Shown here in pieces: positions 35,687 to 44,843 of a stretch of DNA of 64,000 bases. Positions within the stretch are counted from its first letter, which is position 1, and the number at the start of each line of letters is the position of its first letter. A model generated the notes under the pieces. That model did not search any database, was not told the origin of the DNA, and was given only the letters and a program-made list of their open reading frames with translations. The stretch comes from Vibrio gelatinilyticus (GTDB lineage: Bacteria > Pseudomonadota > Gammaproteobacteria > Enterobacterales > Vibrionaceae). The stretch spans positions 82,876 to 146,875 of the forward strand of contig NZ_JAJNNZ010000009.1 of assembly GCF_022836845.1 (NCBI RefSeq), written 5' to 3'. Position numbers and translations under genes: made by a program.

Positions 35687-37084
35687 ATGAGTTTTGATTC
35701 CCTTGGGCTATCTGCACCAATTCTTCGCGCTATCAAAGAGCTGGGTTACGATAAACCTTCTCCTGTTCAAGAAAAAGCCATTCCAGCAATTATTAGCGGT
35801 AAAGACGTGATGGCGGCAGCGCAAACAGGAACCGGAAAAACGGCTGGTTTTACACTGCCATTATTGGAGCGTCTTAGCCAGGGGCCTAAGGCACAAGGTA
35901 ATAATGTCAGAGCGTTAGTTCTTACACCAACGCGAGAGCTTGCGGCACAAGTTCATGGCAGCGTAGTAAAGTACGGGATTCATTTACCGACAACGTCAGC
36001 CGTAGTATTCGGCGGCGTTAAGATTAATCCACAGATGATGAAACTTCGTAAAGGTTGCGATGTACTGGTGGCGACCCCCGGTCGTTTAATGGATTTATAC
36101 AGTCAAAACGCGGTGAAATTTTCTCAATTAGAAGTATTGGTCCTTGATGAAGCCGACAGAATGTTGGATATGGGCTTTATCCGAGATATTAGGAAGATAC
36201 TGGCACTTTTACCAAAGCAGCGCCAAAATCTATTGTTTTCCGCAACATTCTCAAATGAAATCCGCCAATTGGCTAAAGGATTGGTAAATAACCCCATTGA
36301 AGTGTCAGTCAATCCACCGAACTCTACCACTAAGTTGGTTGAGCAAAGTATTTTCGTGACCGATAAACGCAAGAAAGCGCCATTGTTAGCCAAATTGATC
36401 CACGATGGTGACTGGCAGCAGGTGCTTGTGTTTAGTAAAACCAAACATGGTGCGAATAAATTGGCGCATTTTTTGGAGTCGAATAACATTTCGGCGCTCG
36501 CGATACACGGCAACAAGAGCCAGAACGCCAGGATCAAAGCACTAGACAATTTTAAAACAGGACAAGTTCGTGTTTTGGTTGCCACTGATATTGCTGCGCG
36601 TGGTTTGGATATTCCTCAACTCCCGCAGGTGGTTAACTTTGACCTACCGCACGTGTCAGAAGACTATGTACACCGAATTGGGCGAACTGGCCGTGCTGGT
36701 GAGACAGGAAAAGCGATTTCGCTTGTGTGCGCAGACGAAGCAAGTGAGTTATTCTCGATCGAACGACTGATAGGAAAGCTGTTGCAACGTCATGAACTTG
36801 CTGGCTTTGAGGCCGTCAATAAGGTTCCTGAGTCGAGATTGGACACGCGTCCTATCAAACCTAAGAAGCCGAAAAAGCCGAAAGTTGAGCACAGCGATGG
36901 CCAACGCTCTGGTGAAAATGCTAAAGGTCACAAACCAGCAGGCAAGAATAAGCGCCACTTCGGCAAACCGGGCGGCAATGGTCAAAACACCGGTGGTTCA
37001 CAAAAAGGAAGTGGTGGAGCTAAGACTAATGCACGTTCTGGTGGCCCACGCCGTGCAAATAATGCGGCAAAAACAACAAAATAG
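35687..37084 (+). CDS. rhlE: DEAD-box RNA helicase RhlE
   Basis: A 465-residue ATP-dependent RNA helicase. In order: Q motif with [19 protein letters not shown], motif [11 protein letters not shown], Ia [60 protein letters not shown] and [12 protein letters not shown]. The last ~75 residues are a basic, Gly/Lys/Asn-rich disordered tail that should bind RNA. RhlE works in ribosome assembly and RNA turnover, often in the cold. Followed by a good terminator. Confidence 0.96.
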   Translation: MSFDSLGLSAPILRAIKELGYDKPSPVQEKAIPAIISGKDVMAAAQTGTGKTAGFTLPLLERLSQGPKAQGNNVRALVLTPTRELAAQVHGSVVKYGIHLPTTSAVVFGGVKINPQMMKLRKGCDVLVATPGRLMDLYSQNAVKFSQLEVLVLDEADRMLDMGFIRDIRKILALLPKQRQNLLFSATFSNEIRQLAKGLVNNPIEVSVNPPNSTTKLVEQSIFVTDKRKKAPLLAKLIHDGDWQQVLVFSKTKHGANKLAHFLESNNISALAIHGNKSQNARIKALDNFKTGQVRVLVATDIAARGLDIPQLPQVVNFDLPHVSEDYVHRIGRTGRAGETGKAISLVCADEASELFSIERLIGKLLQRHELAGFEAVNKVPESRLDTRPIKPKKPKKPKVEHSDGQRSGENAKGHKPAGKNKRHFGKPGGNGQNTGGSQKGSGGAKTNARSGGPRRANNAAKTTK

Positions 37085-37110
37085 CGTCTATTTGTGACCT
37101 TTAGCAGAAA

Positions 37111-37137
37111 AGCGCTACCATATTGGTAGCGCTTTTT
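37111..37137 (+). terminator. Intrinsic terminator of rhlE
   Basis: AGCGCTACCA-TAT-TGGTAGCGCT followed by TTTTTAC, 27 bases after the stop. Confidence 0.85.
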
Positions 37138-37193
37138 TACTTTTGTAGATTAGAGTAAATACATGTATTTACACTCAATCACAAGGAAAGGAT

Positions 37194-37628
37194 ATGAGAA
37201 ATCTCGAACAATGGCTTAATGCCTACGCTGAAAGCCATACCCATAAAACCAATCGGAAGATACACAAAGTTGCTGTTCCTGGTATTTACCTGTCGATAGT
37301 CGGCCTAATTTGGTCTATCCCCCCGCTGGTCATCGGTACCATTAGTATTAATTGGGTATGGTTGGCATTGTTTCCGGTGCTGATGTTTTATTCGGTACTT
37401 TCTCGTTCTGTTTTATTTCAAATGGCACTGTTCTCTTTTGCATGTTTAGCCATCATAACCTTTATGGCTAGAATGCAGTGGCCAGTGCTGACGATTTCTA
37501 TAGCGTTATTTGTTGTACTTTGGGTATGTCAATTTATCGGTCATAAAATTGAAGGGAAAAAGCCGTCTTTTTTTGAAGATATTTTGTTTTTGCTGATCGG
37601 CCCAATTTGGGTGTTTAGACAAAAATAA
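37194..37628 (+). CDS. Mpo1-like (DUF962) membrane protein
   Basis: A 144-residue membrane protein with four predicted helices. The family hallmark is the N-terminal LEQWLNAYAESHTHKTNRKI HxxxxNxxIHxxG-type pattern followed by VAVPGIYLSIVGLIWSIPPL, and the FIGHKIEGKKPSFFEDILFL segment with conserved His and Glu. The yeast relative Mpo1 is an iron-dependent fatty-acid alpha-dioxygenase; bacterial members are uncharacterised. AAGGAAAGG provides the ribosome site. Confidence 0.85.
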   Translation: MRNLEQWLNAYAESHTHKTNRKIHKVAVPGIYLSIVGLIWSIPPLVIGTISINWVWLALFPVLMFYSVLSRSVLFQMALFSFACLAIITFMARMQWPVLTISIALFVVLWVCQFIGHKIEGKKPSFFEDILFLLIGPIWVFRQK

Positions 37629-37718
37629 CCTGTCAGTGGTGACCCGAAATTGCATACTGTCTCACCATCGTTGATTAGTGACCTGTCGCATATTAGCGAG
37701 TACCGAACGCCTATTCTT

Positions 37719-37778
37719 TTGCAAAACGCAAAGATTGCGATAGCATTTTGCGACTGCATTGCTCTTTTGCAAATGCAA
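37719..37778 (+). promoter_or_regulatory. Putative LuxO activator sites upstream of qrr
   Basis: TTGCAAAACGCAA (37719-37731) and TTGCAAATGCAA (37767-37778) fit the LuxO box TTGCA-N3-TGCAA closely; TAGCATTTTGCGA (37741-37753) is a third, weaker match. They lie about 95-155 bases before the predicted RNA start, where LuxO sites of qrr genes are found. LuxO is the phosphorylated sigma-54 activator of Vibrio quorum sensing. Confidence 0.75.
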
Positions 37779-37847
37779 TAAGTGCTTTGTTTCATTCAAT
37801 AGCGATGTAAATTCAATCAATAATAGCGTTTTTTAAAGATTTCAAAG

Positions 37848-37864
37848 TTGGCACGGTGTGTGCA
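37848..37864 (+). promoter_or_regulatory. Sigma-54 promoter of qrr
   Basis: TTGGCACGGTGTGTGCA matches the -24/-12 consensus YTGGCACGRNNNTTGCW at all but one fixed position. The -12 GC is followed after about 11 bases by the start of the RNA. Confidence 0.88.
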
Positions 37865-37874
37865 TTAATGAAAG

Positions 37875-37984
37875 TGACCCTTATTAAGCCGAGGGTCACC
37901 TAGCCAACTGACGTTGTTAGTGAACCTTTATTTTGTTCACAAATGTATATAGCCAATCACAGATATTGTGGTTGGCTTTTTTTT
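37875..37984 (+). ncRNA. qrr: Qrr quorum-regulatory small RNA
   Basis: About 110 nucleotides that match the Vibrio Qrr family closely. The first hairpin is TGACCCT...AGGGTCA; the central conserved block CTAGCCAACTGACGTTGTTA is the segment that pairs with luxR/hapR and other target mRNAs with Hfq; the RNA ends in a strong terminator (AGCCAATCACA with TGTGGTTGGCT) and eight T residues. With LuxO sites and a sigma-54 promoter it should be made at low cell density and repress the LuxR-type master regulator. Which of the numbered Qrr RNAs it is cannot be decided here; it is not next to luxOU. Confidence 0.93.
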
Positions 37985-38042
37985 GTCTGTAGCTAGGGAA
38001 GGAAGGAAATGTCGCTTCCGCTTCCTTTGCTTCTTTTTCCTC

Positions 38043-39551
38043 TTACTTATCGTAACAGCTAGGCTTTCTCGGGCAACTGGCGCCACGTGAACAAATCAGA
38101 CGAGCTTCTCCTTCAATCCCCCTTTCAATCCAATTGATGTTGAGAATTTTAGCGATGGTGGTCAGATCTTTCTTGATAGTACGTGGTATCAGTACGCTTC
38201 CCCCTCCATTTACACAAGAGCGTTTTAACTCATTTGCAATATCCAACGCATTTCCACCTTGGGCTTCGATGGCTGGATTGAGATCGATACCAGCACAGAG
38301 CACTCGATTGTTTCCGGCAGGATCGGTCATATTGATCGACTCACAGCAGTAAATTCTTGGCTCATCGCCAACATCTAAAATGGAAATCTGAGCCGAACTA
38401 CCAGCTTGTGGTTCCGAAAGTCTGCGGAAAACTGCCCAGTGTTGGCAAGGATCGTTAACCATACGCATGTTACCCCATGGTAAAGGGATACCATTGCCAC
38501 GATAGACGGCTTTTAGTTTTCCTGGACCATAGGCATCAAAATAGTGCCAATGAGGGTAAGGTGAGACGACAGTCATTCTACGCATGGCGACCGATGGAGA
38601 CACGCCCGCTTTTTTATGAACGTCAATTTCATACCCGTTTCTGTCAAGTAACTGCCGGAATGGCACCTTTGGACAGAGCAGAGCACCGGCAAAAAAGCTC
38701 GACTCAAAATCACGCCACGCCTGCAAAATATCCTGAGAGTTCAAAGCAGAGCTTGACTGCATCGTGCCGGACTCTTCCCAGCCACTTTGATGACCGACAG
38801 ACAACACGCTTTTTAGCCCCTCTTCGCTGTGCAAGACACGATGACCAATATACACCGCCAGATCGTATTTAAGACGAGTTGGGTAGGCTTTAAGGATCTC
38901 ATTTAAGTATATTGTACCGGGAGGCTCAAAAAAGGAAGTTACCAGCTGCTTGGCGTTGACGCCAAGTTCATCGACAACATCTTTTGGGGTGCGGTTTACC
39001 CATTGAATCGTCATACCTAAATCACGGGCAATATCAATAAGATCTTCGATAGATAGGTTTAGCCTTTTGAGGCCAACATCTTCCGCTGCGCGCTCTAGAT
39101 CGGGGAAATGGTTTTGTAGGCTTTCTTGATGAGCTCGGATCAACAGATGAGCGAATTGCCTACCAGATATCCCGGCCTGAGAGAGCGTTTCAGGTATGGC
39201 GATTTGTAATATTTCATTTGAGAACAAAAAGCTTGGCTCCAGTGCCATACCGCTAATACCGCCTCGGTTCCCGCGTACTGGAGTGATTTCTTCCTGTTCT
39301 GGTTCATTGTCGAGAAACCAGGCTGGGTCTTTTTGAAAAACTTCGGCGATTACTTCAAGCATATCAATGCTCGGTACGCGCTTACCACGTTCGATCATCG
39401 ATAGGTAGGAGACCGATGGCGCGTATTCTGGGTTGACGCGAATACAGCGTGCCGACAGATCTTCCATTGTTAAGTGGTTGCGCTTACGCAAATTTCTTAC
39501 TTTCGTTCCCAAAAAATGGGATTGGCGAATCAGGCTTTTTGACAGAGGCAT
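38043..39551 (-). CDS. XRE-family regulator of the ScfR/DUF3612 type
   Basis: A 502-residue regulator. An N-terminal Cro/CI helix-turn-helix (residues ~15-80: KVRNLRKRNHLTMEDLSARC, SYLSMIERGKRVPSIDMLEV) is followed by a long ligand-sensing region and a cysteine-bearing end (CSRGASCPRKPSCYD). The shape resembles the short-chain fatty acyl regulators (ScfR, RamB/PrpR-like) that sense CoA esters and control acetate, glyoxylate or propionate genes; Vibrio members are, from memory, labelled DUF3612. The start at 39551 has no good ribosome site and abuts three phased repeats, so autoregulation is likely. Its divergent neighbour is the probable target. Confidence 0.75.
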   Translation of the reverse strand: MPLSKSLIRQSHFLGTKVRNLRKRNHLTMEDLSARCIRVNPEYAPSVSYLSMIERGKRVPSIDMLEVIAEVFQKDPAWFLDNEPEQEEITPVRGNRGGISGMALEPSFLFSNEILQIAIPETLSQAGISGRQFAHLLIRAHQESLQNHFPDLERAAEDVGLKRLNLSIEDLIDIARDLGMTIQWVNRTPKDVVDELGVNAKQLVTSFFEPPGTIYLNEILKAYPTRLKYDLAVYIGHRVLHSEEGLKSVLSVGHQSGWEESGTMQSSSALNSQDILQAWRDFESSFFAGALLCPKVPFRQLLDRNGYEIDVHKKAGVSPSVAMRRMTVVSPYPHWHYFDAYGPGKLKAVYRGNGIPLPWGNMRMVNDPCQHWAVFRRLSEPQAGSSAQISILDVGDEPRIYCCESINMTDPAGNNRVLCAGIDLNPAIEAQGGNALDIANELKRSCVNGGGSVLIPRTIKKDLTTIAKILNINWIERGIEGEARLICSRGASCPRKPSCYDK

Positions 39552-39552
39552 T

Positions 39553-39590
39553 TTGTAAAATTCACATTGTAAAATTTTTGTTGTGAAATT
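39553..39590. promoter_or_regulatory. Three 14-base-phased repeats at the ScfR-like promoter
   Basis: TTGTAAAATT occurs at 39553 and 39567 and TTGTGAAATT at 39581, exactly 14 bases apart. They touch the start codon of the regulator and precede the divergent gene by about 115 bases. The arrangement suggests an operator array for the XRE protein, possibly blocking its own translation start. Confidence 0.5.
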
Positions 39591-39704
39591 GTAGTCAAAA
39601 AAAGGCTAGTCTACATATACACAAGATCACAAATTAGAAAATAATTTAAACAGTTGTTTGGAATATTTACTCTACAAAGACGAAAAGCGGTAAGAGGGAA
39701 GACT

Positions 39705-40277
39705 ATGAACATGCTAACTTTTGATAAAACAGAAATTCACAAAAACCATTCTACTTTTATCGCTGAAGCCGTCTTTGCTGTGGAAATGGTCAAAGCCGAT
39801 GAGCAGATTGAAAAACAAAAAATGGCCAAGCAGTTGCTCGATACACTCTTTCCTTTGGAAAACGGCTCACACGAAGATGTCGTCAGTTATGAGATTGATT
39901 ATCGCCACGTGATGGCTTATTTCAAAGACGGTCATCATAGTGGGTTAAAAAGGGCACGTCATTTTGTCGCTTATGTAGGAGAAAAGTGCCATCCCGAATC
40001 AATTTTGTTTAGAGACGAAAGCGGCACTCATGTTGAAGTGATGATAGGTAGACGCAAAGGTACCGGTCGTGTTGAACTTGTCGATATCCAAGATATTCAA
40101 TTGGAAACTTGTACCACCTTTGGGAAAGTGGAGGGTGACTGTGCTTCGGGGATCCGTCATTGGGTTAGTTTAGTAAAAGGTGATGAGAGTGGGCGTCCAA
40201 GAGCCTGCAGTGAAGATAAAGAATACACGGCTAAAAATGGTGATGATTACAACCTAGGCTATAGTTTTGCCTTCTAG
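39705..40277 (+). CDS. Conserved-looking protein of unknown function, divergent from the ScfR-like gene
   Basis: About 190 residues, soluble, acidic N-terminal half (AEAVFAVEMVKADEQIEKQK) and a central segment with GTHVEVMIGRRKGTGRVELV. Two cysteines in TCTTFGKVEGDCASG. No membrane segment or signal peptide. I do not recognise the family. The ATG at 39705, six bases after AGGG, is preferred to an upstream one at 39654 with no ribosome site. Placement opposite the regulator and a following terminator make it a single-gene unit, probably controlled by it. Confidence 0.7.
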   Translation: MNMLTFDKTEIHKNHSTFIAEAVFAVEMVKADEQIEKQKMAKQLLDTLFPLENGSHEDVVSYEIDYRHVMAYFKDGHHSGLKRARHFVAYVGEKCHPESILFRDESGTHVEVMIGRRKGTGRVELVDIQDIQLETCTTFGKVEGDCASGIRHWVSLVKGDESGRPRACSEDKEYTAKNGDDYNLGYSFAF

Positions 40278-40351
40278 GCAACGATGTAGCGTTAGCGAAT
40301 GAATATCGATGACAACTACAAATTAATCCAATGTCGTATGCAACACCATTT

Positions 40352-40380
40352 AACCCTCTATTGAATAGAGGGTTTTTTTT
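40352..40380 (+). terminator. Intrinsic terminator
   Basis: AACCCTCTAT-TGA-ATAGAGGGTT with six further T residues, about 75 bases after the unknown gene. Confidence 0.85.
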
Positions 40381-40466
40381 GCATTTTAATTGCACAGGGT
40401 CTTGGTGGATAAAGTAAATTTGCCTGCATATACTTTACGCCAGTGTTGTTGAGTGAGTAGAGATCA

Positions 40467-43361
40467 TTGATATATAGAAAGAGAGCCAAACGCAACTATC
40501 CTTTACACGTTCACATCACAGTGATGTTTATCATCTTGGTGATCGCCATTAGCAGTGTACAGATATGGATTGCCAGCTCAGCGACAGACAGAGTGCTGCT
40601 CAGAGCCAACGATAATATTTTTGATCTCATTATTAGTGAAACAAAGCAAAGGTTGTCTTCGCACTTTAGTCCCACATTAGGGTTGCTGGATGCGTATTCT
40701 TATGGGGATTACCAAGCGCTTGAATTCTCTAACCAACAGAGAGCCAAAGAGTCATCACTTCTCTCACTTCTCTCACTTTTAAAGGGTAATCCCAATATCC
40801 AATCTTACAAAGTGGTTTATCCTAATGGAGATTGGTTTGGCGTCTACAGAGAAGTGGACGGAGCTTCCGGCCTATTGAAACCAGAAGAGTTTAGCGCGTA
40901 TCACTTTCACGTTGATAGCGGTATCCTTGAACAAAAACGTTATAATCAGCAATTGATAGTGACGATGAACTCTCAAGTGGAAAACAATCGTTATGATCCC
41001 CGTCAGTATGCTTGGTTTCATCAAGCAAAACGCTCAGTAACACAAATTTCTAAGCCCTATCAGTTGTCCTATTTTGGGAAGAACGGTATCACCCTGTATC
41101 GAGGGGCTGCAATGGGGGGGGTCATTAGTGCTGATATTCTGCTGGAACAGGTTTCGTATGTGATGGAACCTAAAGAGAGAGTGCACACATCGCTAAAACT
41201 GCTGTTTGATGATCAGGGCTACATATACGCTCACAACGACCCTTTAGTCTTTGAGATGGCACCTGCGCTCAAGTCCAGTTTACCGTTAAAATTAACCGAT
41301 ATTAAACATCCACTGATTTCGCAAATTCCCCATATAGAACAAAGCAATCTCAATTCTAGACGGATCAACTTTGAAGGGGATGAATGGATCGTCAAATTAG
41401 AGAGGTTTGAAACTCCTAGAGGTCATCCGATGTACTTACTGTTGGCAATCAAAAGTCAGGATTTATTACTCGAGGCACACAGCATCGCAACAGATGCTAT
41501 TGTTGTTTCCTTGGTTGCCCTTTTGCTGACCCTGCCAGTCATTTATTACCTATCTCAGTGGATTTCGAAACCAATACGTTTGGCTACAGCAAAGGCAAAA
41601 AGCATACAGCATTTTGATTTTCGTGATCATTTTGTGCCGAAGTCGAATGTGGCAGAAATCATGGAACTGTCACAAGCGCTCAACTCAACGCAAGATACCA
41701 TAGGTAGTTTCTTCTCTATCACCAATGTCATTGCAAAGGAGCAAGATCTTGATGAGCTGCAAGGCATGGTGTGCAAAGAAATAGCCGATGCTACGTTGGC
41801 TAATAGTACATACTTATATCTTTTAAGTGATGACGAGAGTTTTCTTGAACCTCAGTTTATCTGGTTTCGCACCCAAGGTTATATAGACGTGTCAGAGGTT
41901 GTATCGATCCCTTTAGATGATGAACTTCTTGCGCAAGAGGTCGAGGCTTTTTTCTCAGAGAAGCAAGCGATTATGGTCAAGTACGATGAAGCCAGATCGT
42001 ATATTCCACGTATCTCCCTTAAAGATAACCTGTTGTTTGTGCCACTCGTCAATAGAACAAATAACGTGGTTGGGGCATTAGCATTAGGTTTTGATGAGAG
42101 ACACAAAGACAACGTGCTGTTAGATAATCTGGATCTAATCAAAACGTTGGCAGGCTATGCTGCGATTGCGATTGAAGCGCGCTCTATGTTGCAGGACCAA
42201 CAGCAGTTACTCGACTCCTTTATTAAAGTGATGGCAGGCGCTATCGATACCAAGTCGCCCTATACTGGTAACCACTGTCAGCGAGTACCTGAACTCACTA
42301 AACTCTTGACCCGCGCCGCTCATAACTCACAGCATCATGAATTTAAAGACTTTCACATGACGGATGAGAACTGGGAAGGGCTGCATATTGCTGCCTGGCT
42401 ACACGACTGTGGCAAAGTAACCACTCCCGAACATGTCATTGATAAATCAACGAAGCTAGAAACGATTTATAATCGAATCCATGAGATCCGCACTCGATTT
42501 GAAGTCATTAAACGAGATATTGAGCTGGACATTTATCGCAGTCGCTTTGCGAGTCAACTGAGTAAGGAAGAGCGAGAGCATATTGCCAGAGAATGCTCTC
42601 AGCTTGACAACGAATATCAATTGGTGGCGAAAGCAAACAATGGTAGTCATCAACTAACAGATCATGAAATATCGTCGTTAGAGATTATCGGGCAAAGAAC
42701 TTGGTTGCGCACATTCGATGATAAGGTTGGCTTATCCCATTTTGAACAAAAATTAAGAGGTAAGGGACCTTTTACCCAACCCGTATTAGAGCAACTGCTG
42801 ATGGACGCTAATTATCACCTGATACCTTGGCTTCGGGTTCACAAACATGATCAACGCTATAGCTTAAAAGCAACATCGCAACAAAACAATTTAGGTGAAC
42901 TGTATAACCTTACCATTGCGCGAGGTACGCTAAACGCTGAGGAGCGATACACGATTAAAAGTCATGTTATCGAAACCAATAGAATGCTGGAACAGCTTCC
43001 CTTTCCAAAGCACTTGGGCGACGTAGCAAAGCTCGCTAGTACCCATCATGAAACGATGGATGGAACCGGCTATCCATGGGGATTAACGAAAGAGTACATT
43101 CCAGTCCCTTCGCGAGCGATGGCCATCGCTGATATTTTTGAAGCGTTGACCAGCCCTGACAGGCCCTATAAAACGCAAAAAACGCTTTCGGAAACGTTAA
43201 TAATAATGGCGAAAATGGCCAAAAATAAAAAAATAGATGAGTCACTTTTCAGGCTTCTATTAACCTCGGGCGTTTATAAAAAGTACGCTGAGGCATCTCT
43301 TCATCGCGAACAAATCGACGAAATTAGTGTCGAACTGTTCATCGAGAAGCATTTAGCTTAG
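40467..43361 (+). CDS. Membrane HD-GYP protein with sensor, HAMP and GAF domains (predicted c-di-GMP phosphodiesterase)
   Basis: A 964-residue signalling protein. Helix 1 (~13-33), a periplasmic Cache-like sensor (~35-340), helix 2 (~343-362), HAMP (~363-415), GAF (~420-575) and HD-GYP (~580-964). The HD motif is WLHDCGK with His near 646; the GYP part is THHETMDGTGYPWG near 860. About 210 residues separate them against about 60 in standard HD-GYP domains, so there is a ~150-residue insert. Key metal ligands appear present. The start is a TTG with a modest GAG ribosome site. It probably hydrolyses c-di-GMP in response to a periplasmic signal; the convergent neighbour makes it. Confidence 0.9.
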   Translation: MIYRKRAKRNYPLHVHITVMFIILVIAISSVQIWIASSATDRVLLRANDNIFDLIISETKQRLSSHFSPTLGLLDAYSYGDYQALEFSNQQRAKESSLLSLLSLLKGNPNIQSYKVVYPNGDWFGVYREVDGASGLLKPEEFSAYHFHVDSGILEQKRYNQQLIVTMNSQVENNRYDPRQYAWFHQAKRSVTQISKPYQLSYFGKNGITLYRGAAMGGVISADILLEQVSYVMEPKERVHTSLKLLFDDQGYIYAHNDPLVFEMAPALKSSLPLKLTDIKHPLISQIPHIEQSNLNSRRINFEGDEWIVKLERFETPRGHPMYLLLAIKSQDLLLEAHSIATDAIVVSLVALLLTLPVIYYLSQWISKPIRLATAKAKSIQHFDFRDHFVPKSNVAEIMELSQALNSTQDTIGSFFSITNVIAKEQDLDELQGMVCKEIADATLANSTYLYLLSDDESFLEPQFIWFRTQGYIDVSEVVSIPLDDELLAQEVEAFFSEKQAIMVKYDEARSYIPRISLKDNLLFVPLVNRTNNVVGALALGFDERHKDNVLLDNLDLIKTLAGYAAIAIEARSMLQDQQQLLDSFIKVMAGAIDTKSPYTGNHCQRVPELTKLLTRAAHNSQHHEFKDFHMTDENWEGLHIAAWLHDCGKVTTPEHVIDKSTKLETIYNRIHEIRTRFEVIKRDIELDIYRSRFASQLSKEEREHIARECSQLDNEYQLVAKANNGSHQLTDHEISSLEIIGQRTWLRTFDDKVGLSHFEQKLRGKGPFTQPVLEQLLMDANYHLIPWLRVHKHDQRYSLKATSQQNNLGELYNLTIARGTLNAEERYTIKSHVIETNRMLEQLPFPKHLGDVAKLASTHHETMDGTGYPWGLTKEYIPVPSRAMAIADIFEALTSPDRPYKTQKTLSETLIIMAKMAKNKKIDESLFRLLLTSGVYKKYAEASLHREQIDEISVELFIEKHLA

Positions 43362-43406
43362 TTAAGCCACTTAAGAGGAGCAGACTTTGATCCCAAACAA
43401 TGGGGA

Positions 43407-44429
43407 TTAGAATGGCATGACGCGGTTACGACCTGCACGTTTAGCATCATAGAGAAGTTTATCAGCCCTTTCGACCAAGCTTTCTGGCGTGTCACCTTCT
43501 TGTAATTCAGCAACGCCAAATGAAGCGGTAATATTCCCCACGGTTTGGCCGCTACGACGATCTTTTATCGCCATTTTTGAAATGGACAATCGCAGAGCGT
43601 CAGCCATTTGTCTGGCAACTCTAAGTGGCTTGTTGGGCACAAGTAACACAAACTCTTCTCCGCCGAATCGATAGGCGGTGATTCCGGCCTTACTCGCCTG
43701 CTTGAGTCGTTGGGCTATGCCTTTAATAATAGTATCGCCAAAGAGGTGGCCGAATTCGTCATTAAAGTTTTTAAAGTGGTCAATATCAAGCAGAATCAGG
43801 CTGAATGGCTGCTTGGCATGACAGAACATAGCGAGATCTTTATCGAATGCGCCTCGATTGTAGATAGAGGTCAAACTGTCAAAGAGCGCATTACACTGAA
43901 CTTTTGCGAGTTGACTTTTTAAGCGTGATATCTCGTCACTGGCGTTCTTAAGCTGCTTATTGATAAAGTCAGTTGAGTGACGGATGTCATTGGCTTCATT
44001 AACCAATTCTTGGATCAGAGGCATCACTTCTTCAAGTGTTGGATTCTTAGTGCCTTGCACCGAGGTGCTTATATTGTCAAAACTTTGATTTAAGACATCA
44101 GAAAATGTAGACGTATCGTTTATCGCATCGTCCATCGTACTAGACACTTCAGTGGCTAGAGCCTCCATACTAGTTTTTAACTCAATCAGATCAATTTCTG
44201 CTTTGTCTGCTATGTGGTGATTGTATAAATGGTGACTGCTTACCGGAGATAATACGCCAAATTCTTTTAAAATCGCGTCCATCTCGACGTTGAGTTGTGG
44301 GATTGTTTTGTCAACGTAGGTATACCATAGTGCGTAATTTGCAGGATTCGCGGCGACATGATGTTTCATCATTAAAGGCAATGCTTTTTTAAGGTTCGCA
44401 GTTGATTTTTGAAATTCGTTTTTTTTCAT
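43407..44429 (-). CDS. GGDEF diguanylate cyclase, soluble
   Basis: A 340-residue protein. The N-terminal ~150 residues are helical (ANYALWYTYVDKTIPQLNVE) and likely sensory or dimerising, without membrane segments. The GGDEF domain (~175-340) has LILLDIDHFKNFNDEFGH and the active-site RFGGEEFVLL, so synthesis of c-di-GMP is expected. The residues before the motif read GITAYR, without the RxxD inhibitory site. Convergent with the HD-GYP gene. The 44430-44843 gap upstream is A+T-rich promoter DNA with no gene seen. Confidence 0.93.
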   Translation of the reverse strand: MKKNEFQKSTANLKKALPLMMKHHVAANPANYALWYTYVDKTIPQLNVEMDAILKEFGVLSPVSSHHLYNHHIADKAEIDLIELKTSMEALATEVSSTMDDAINDTSTFSDVLNQSFDNISTSVQGTKNPTLEEVMPLIQELVNEANDIRHSTDFINKQLKNASDEISRLKSQLAKVQCNALFDSLTSIYNRGAFDKDLAMFCHAKQPFSLILLDIDHFKNFNDEFGHLFGDTIIKGIAQRLKQASKAGITAYRFGGEEFVLLVPNKPLRVARQMADALRLSISKMAIKDRRSGQTVGNITASFGVAELQEGDTPESLVERADKLLYDAKRAGRNRVMPF

Positions 44430-44843
44430 GGTTGTGATAAATCCTCGAACTCACCTTATTCCGATATTTCGCAATATTTGGGCAGCGACAAAGCGTATAT
44501 GAAGCAAATAATTATCATGGTTATTATTGTGAGTGGTTTTAGACATTCACATTAATAAAGTATCTAATCAATTGGCCAATTTGTCACGGACGGAATCAAA
44601 CTTTTCTATTCAATTATCGGTTTTTTCCTTGATTTTGGCTGATCTTATGTATTTCTGCGTTATTAACCCGTAATTTCGAAATTATATGTATACCAAATGT
44701 GCGAAATGTCTGACGCATGGTGTTGATATTAATTAGCAATGGCGAACATATTTATTCCATATTTACCCACGCTGGCGAACGGCTTCTTATTGCTCTAAAA
44801 ACAACTATGATTAATAGTATCGATTCTTTCTGTAGGTTTTTTC

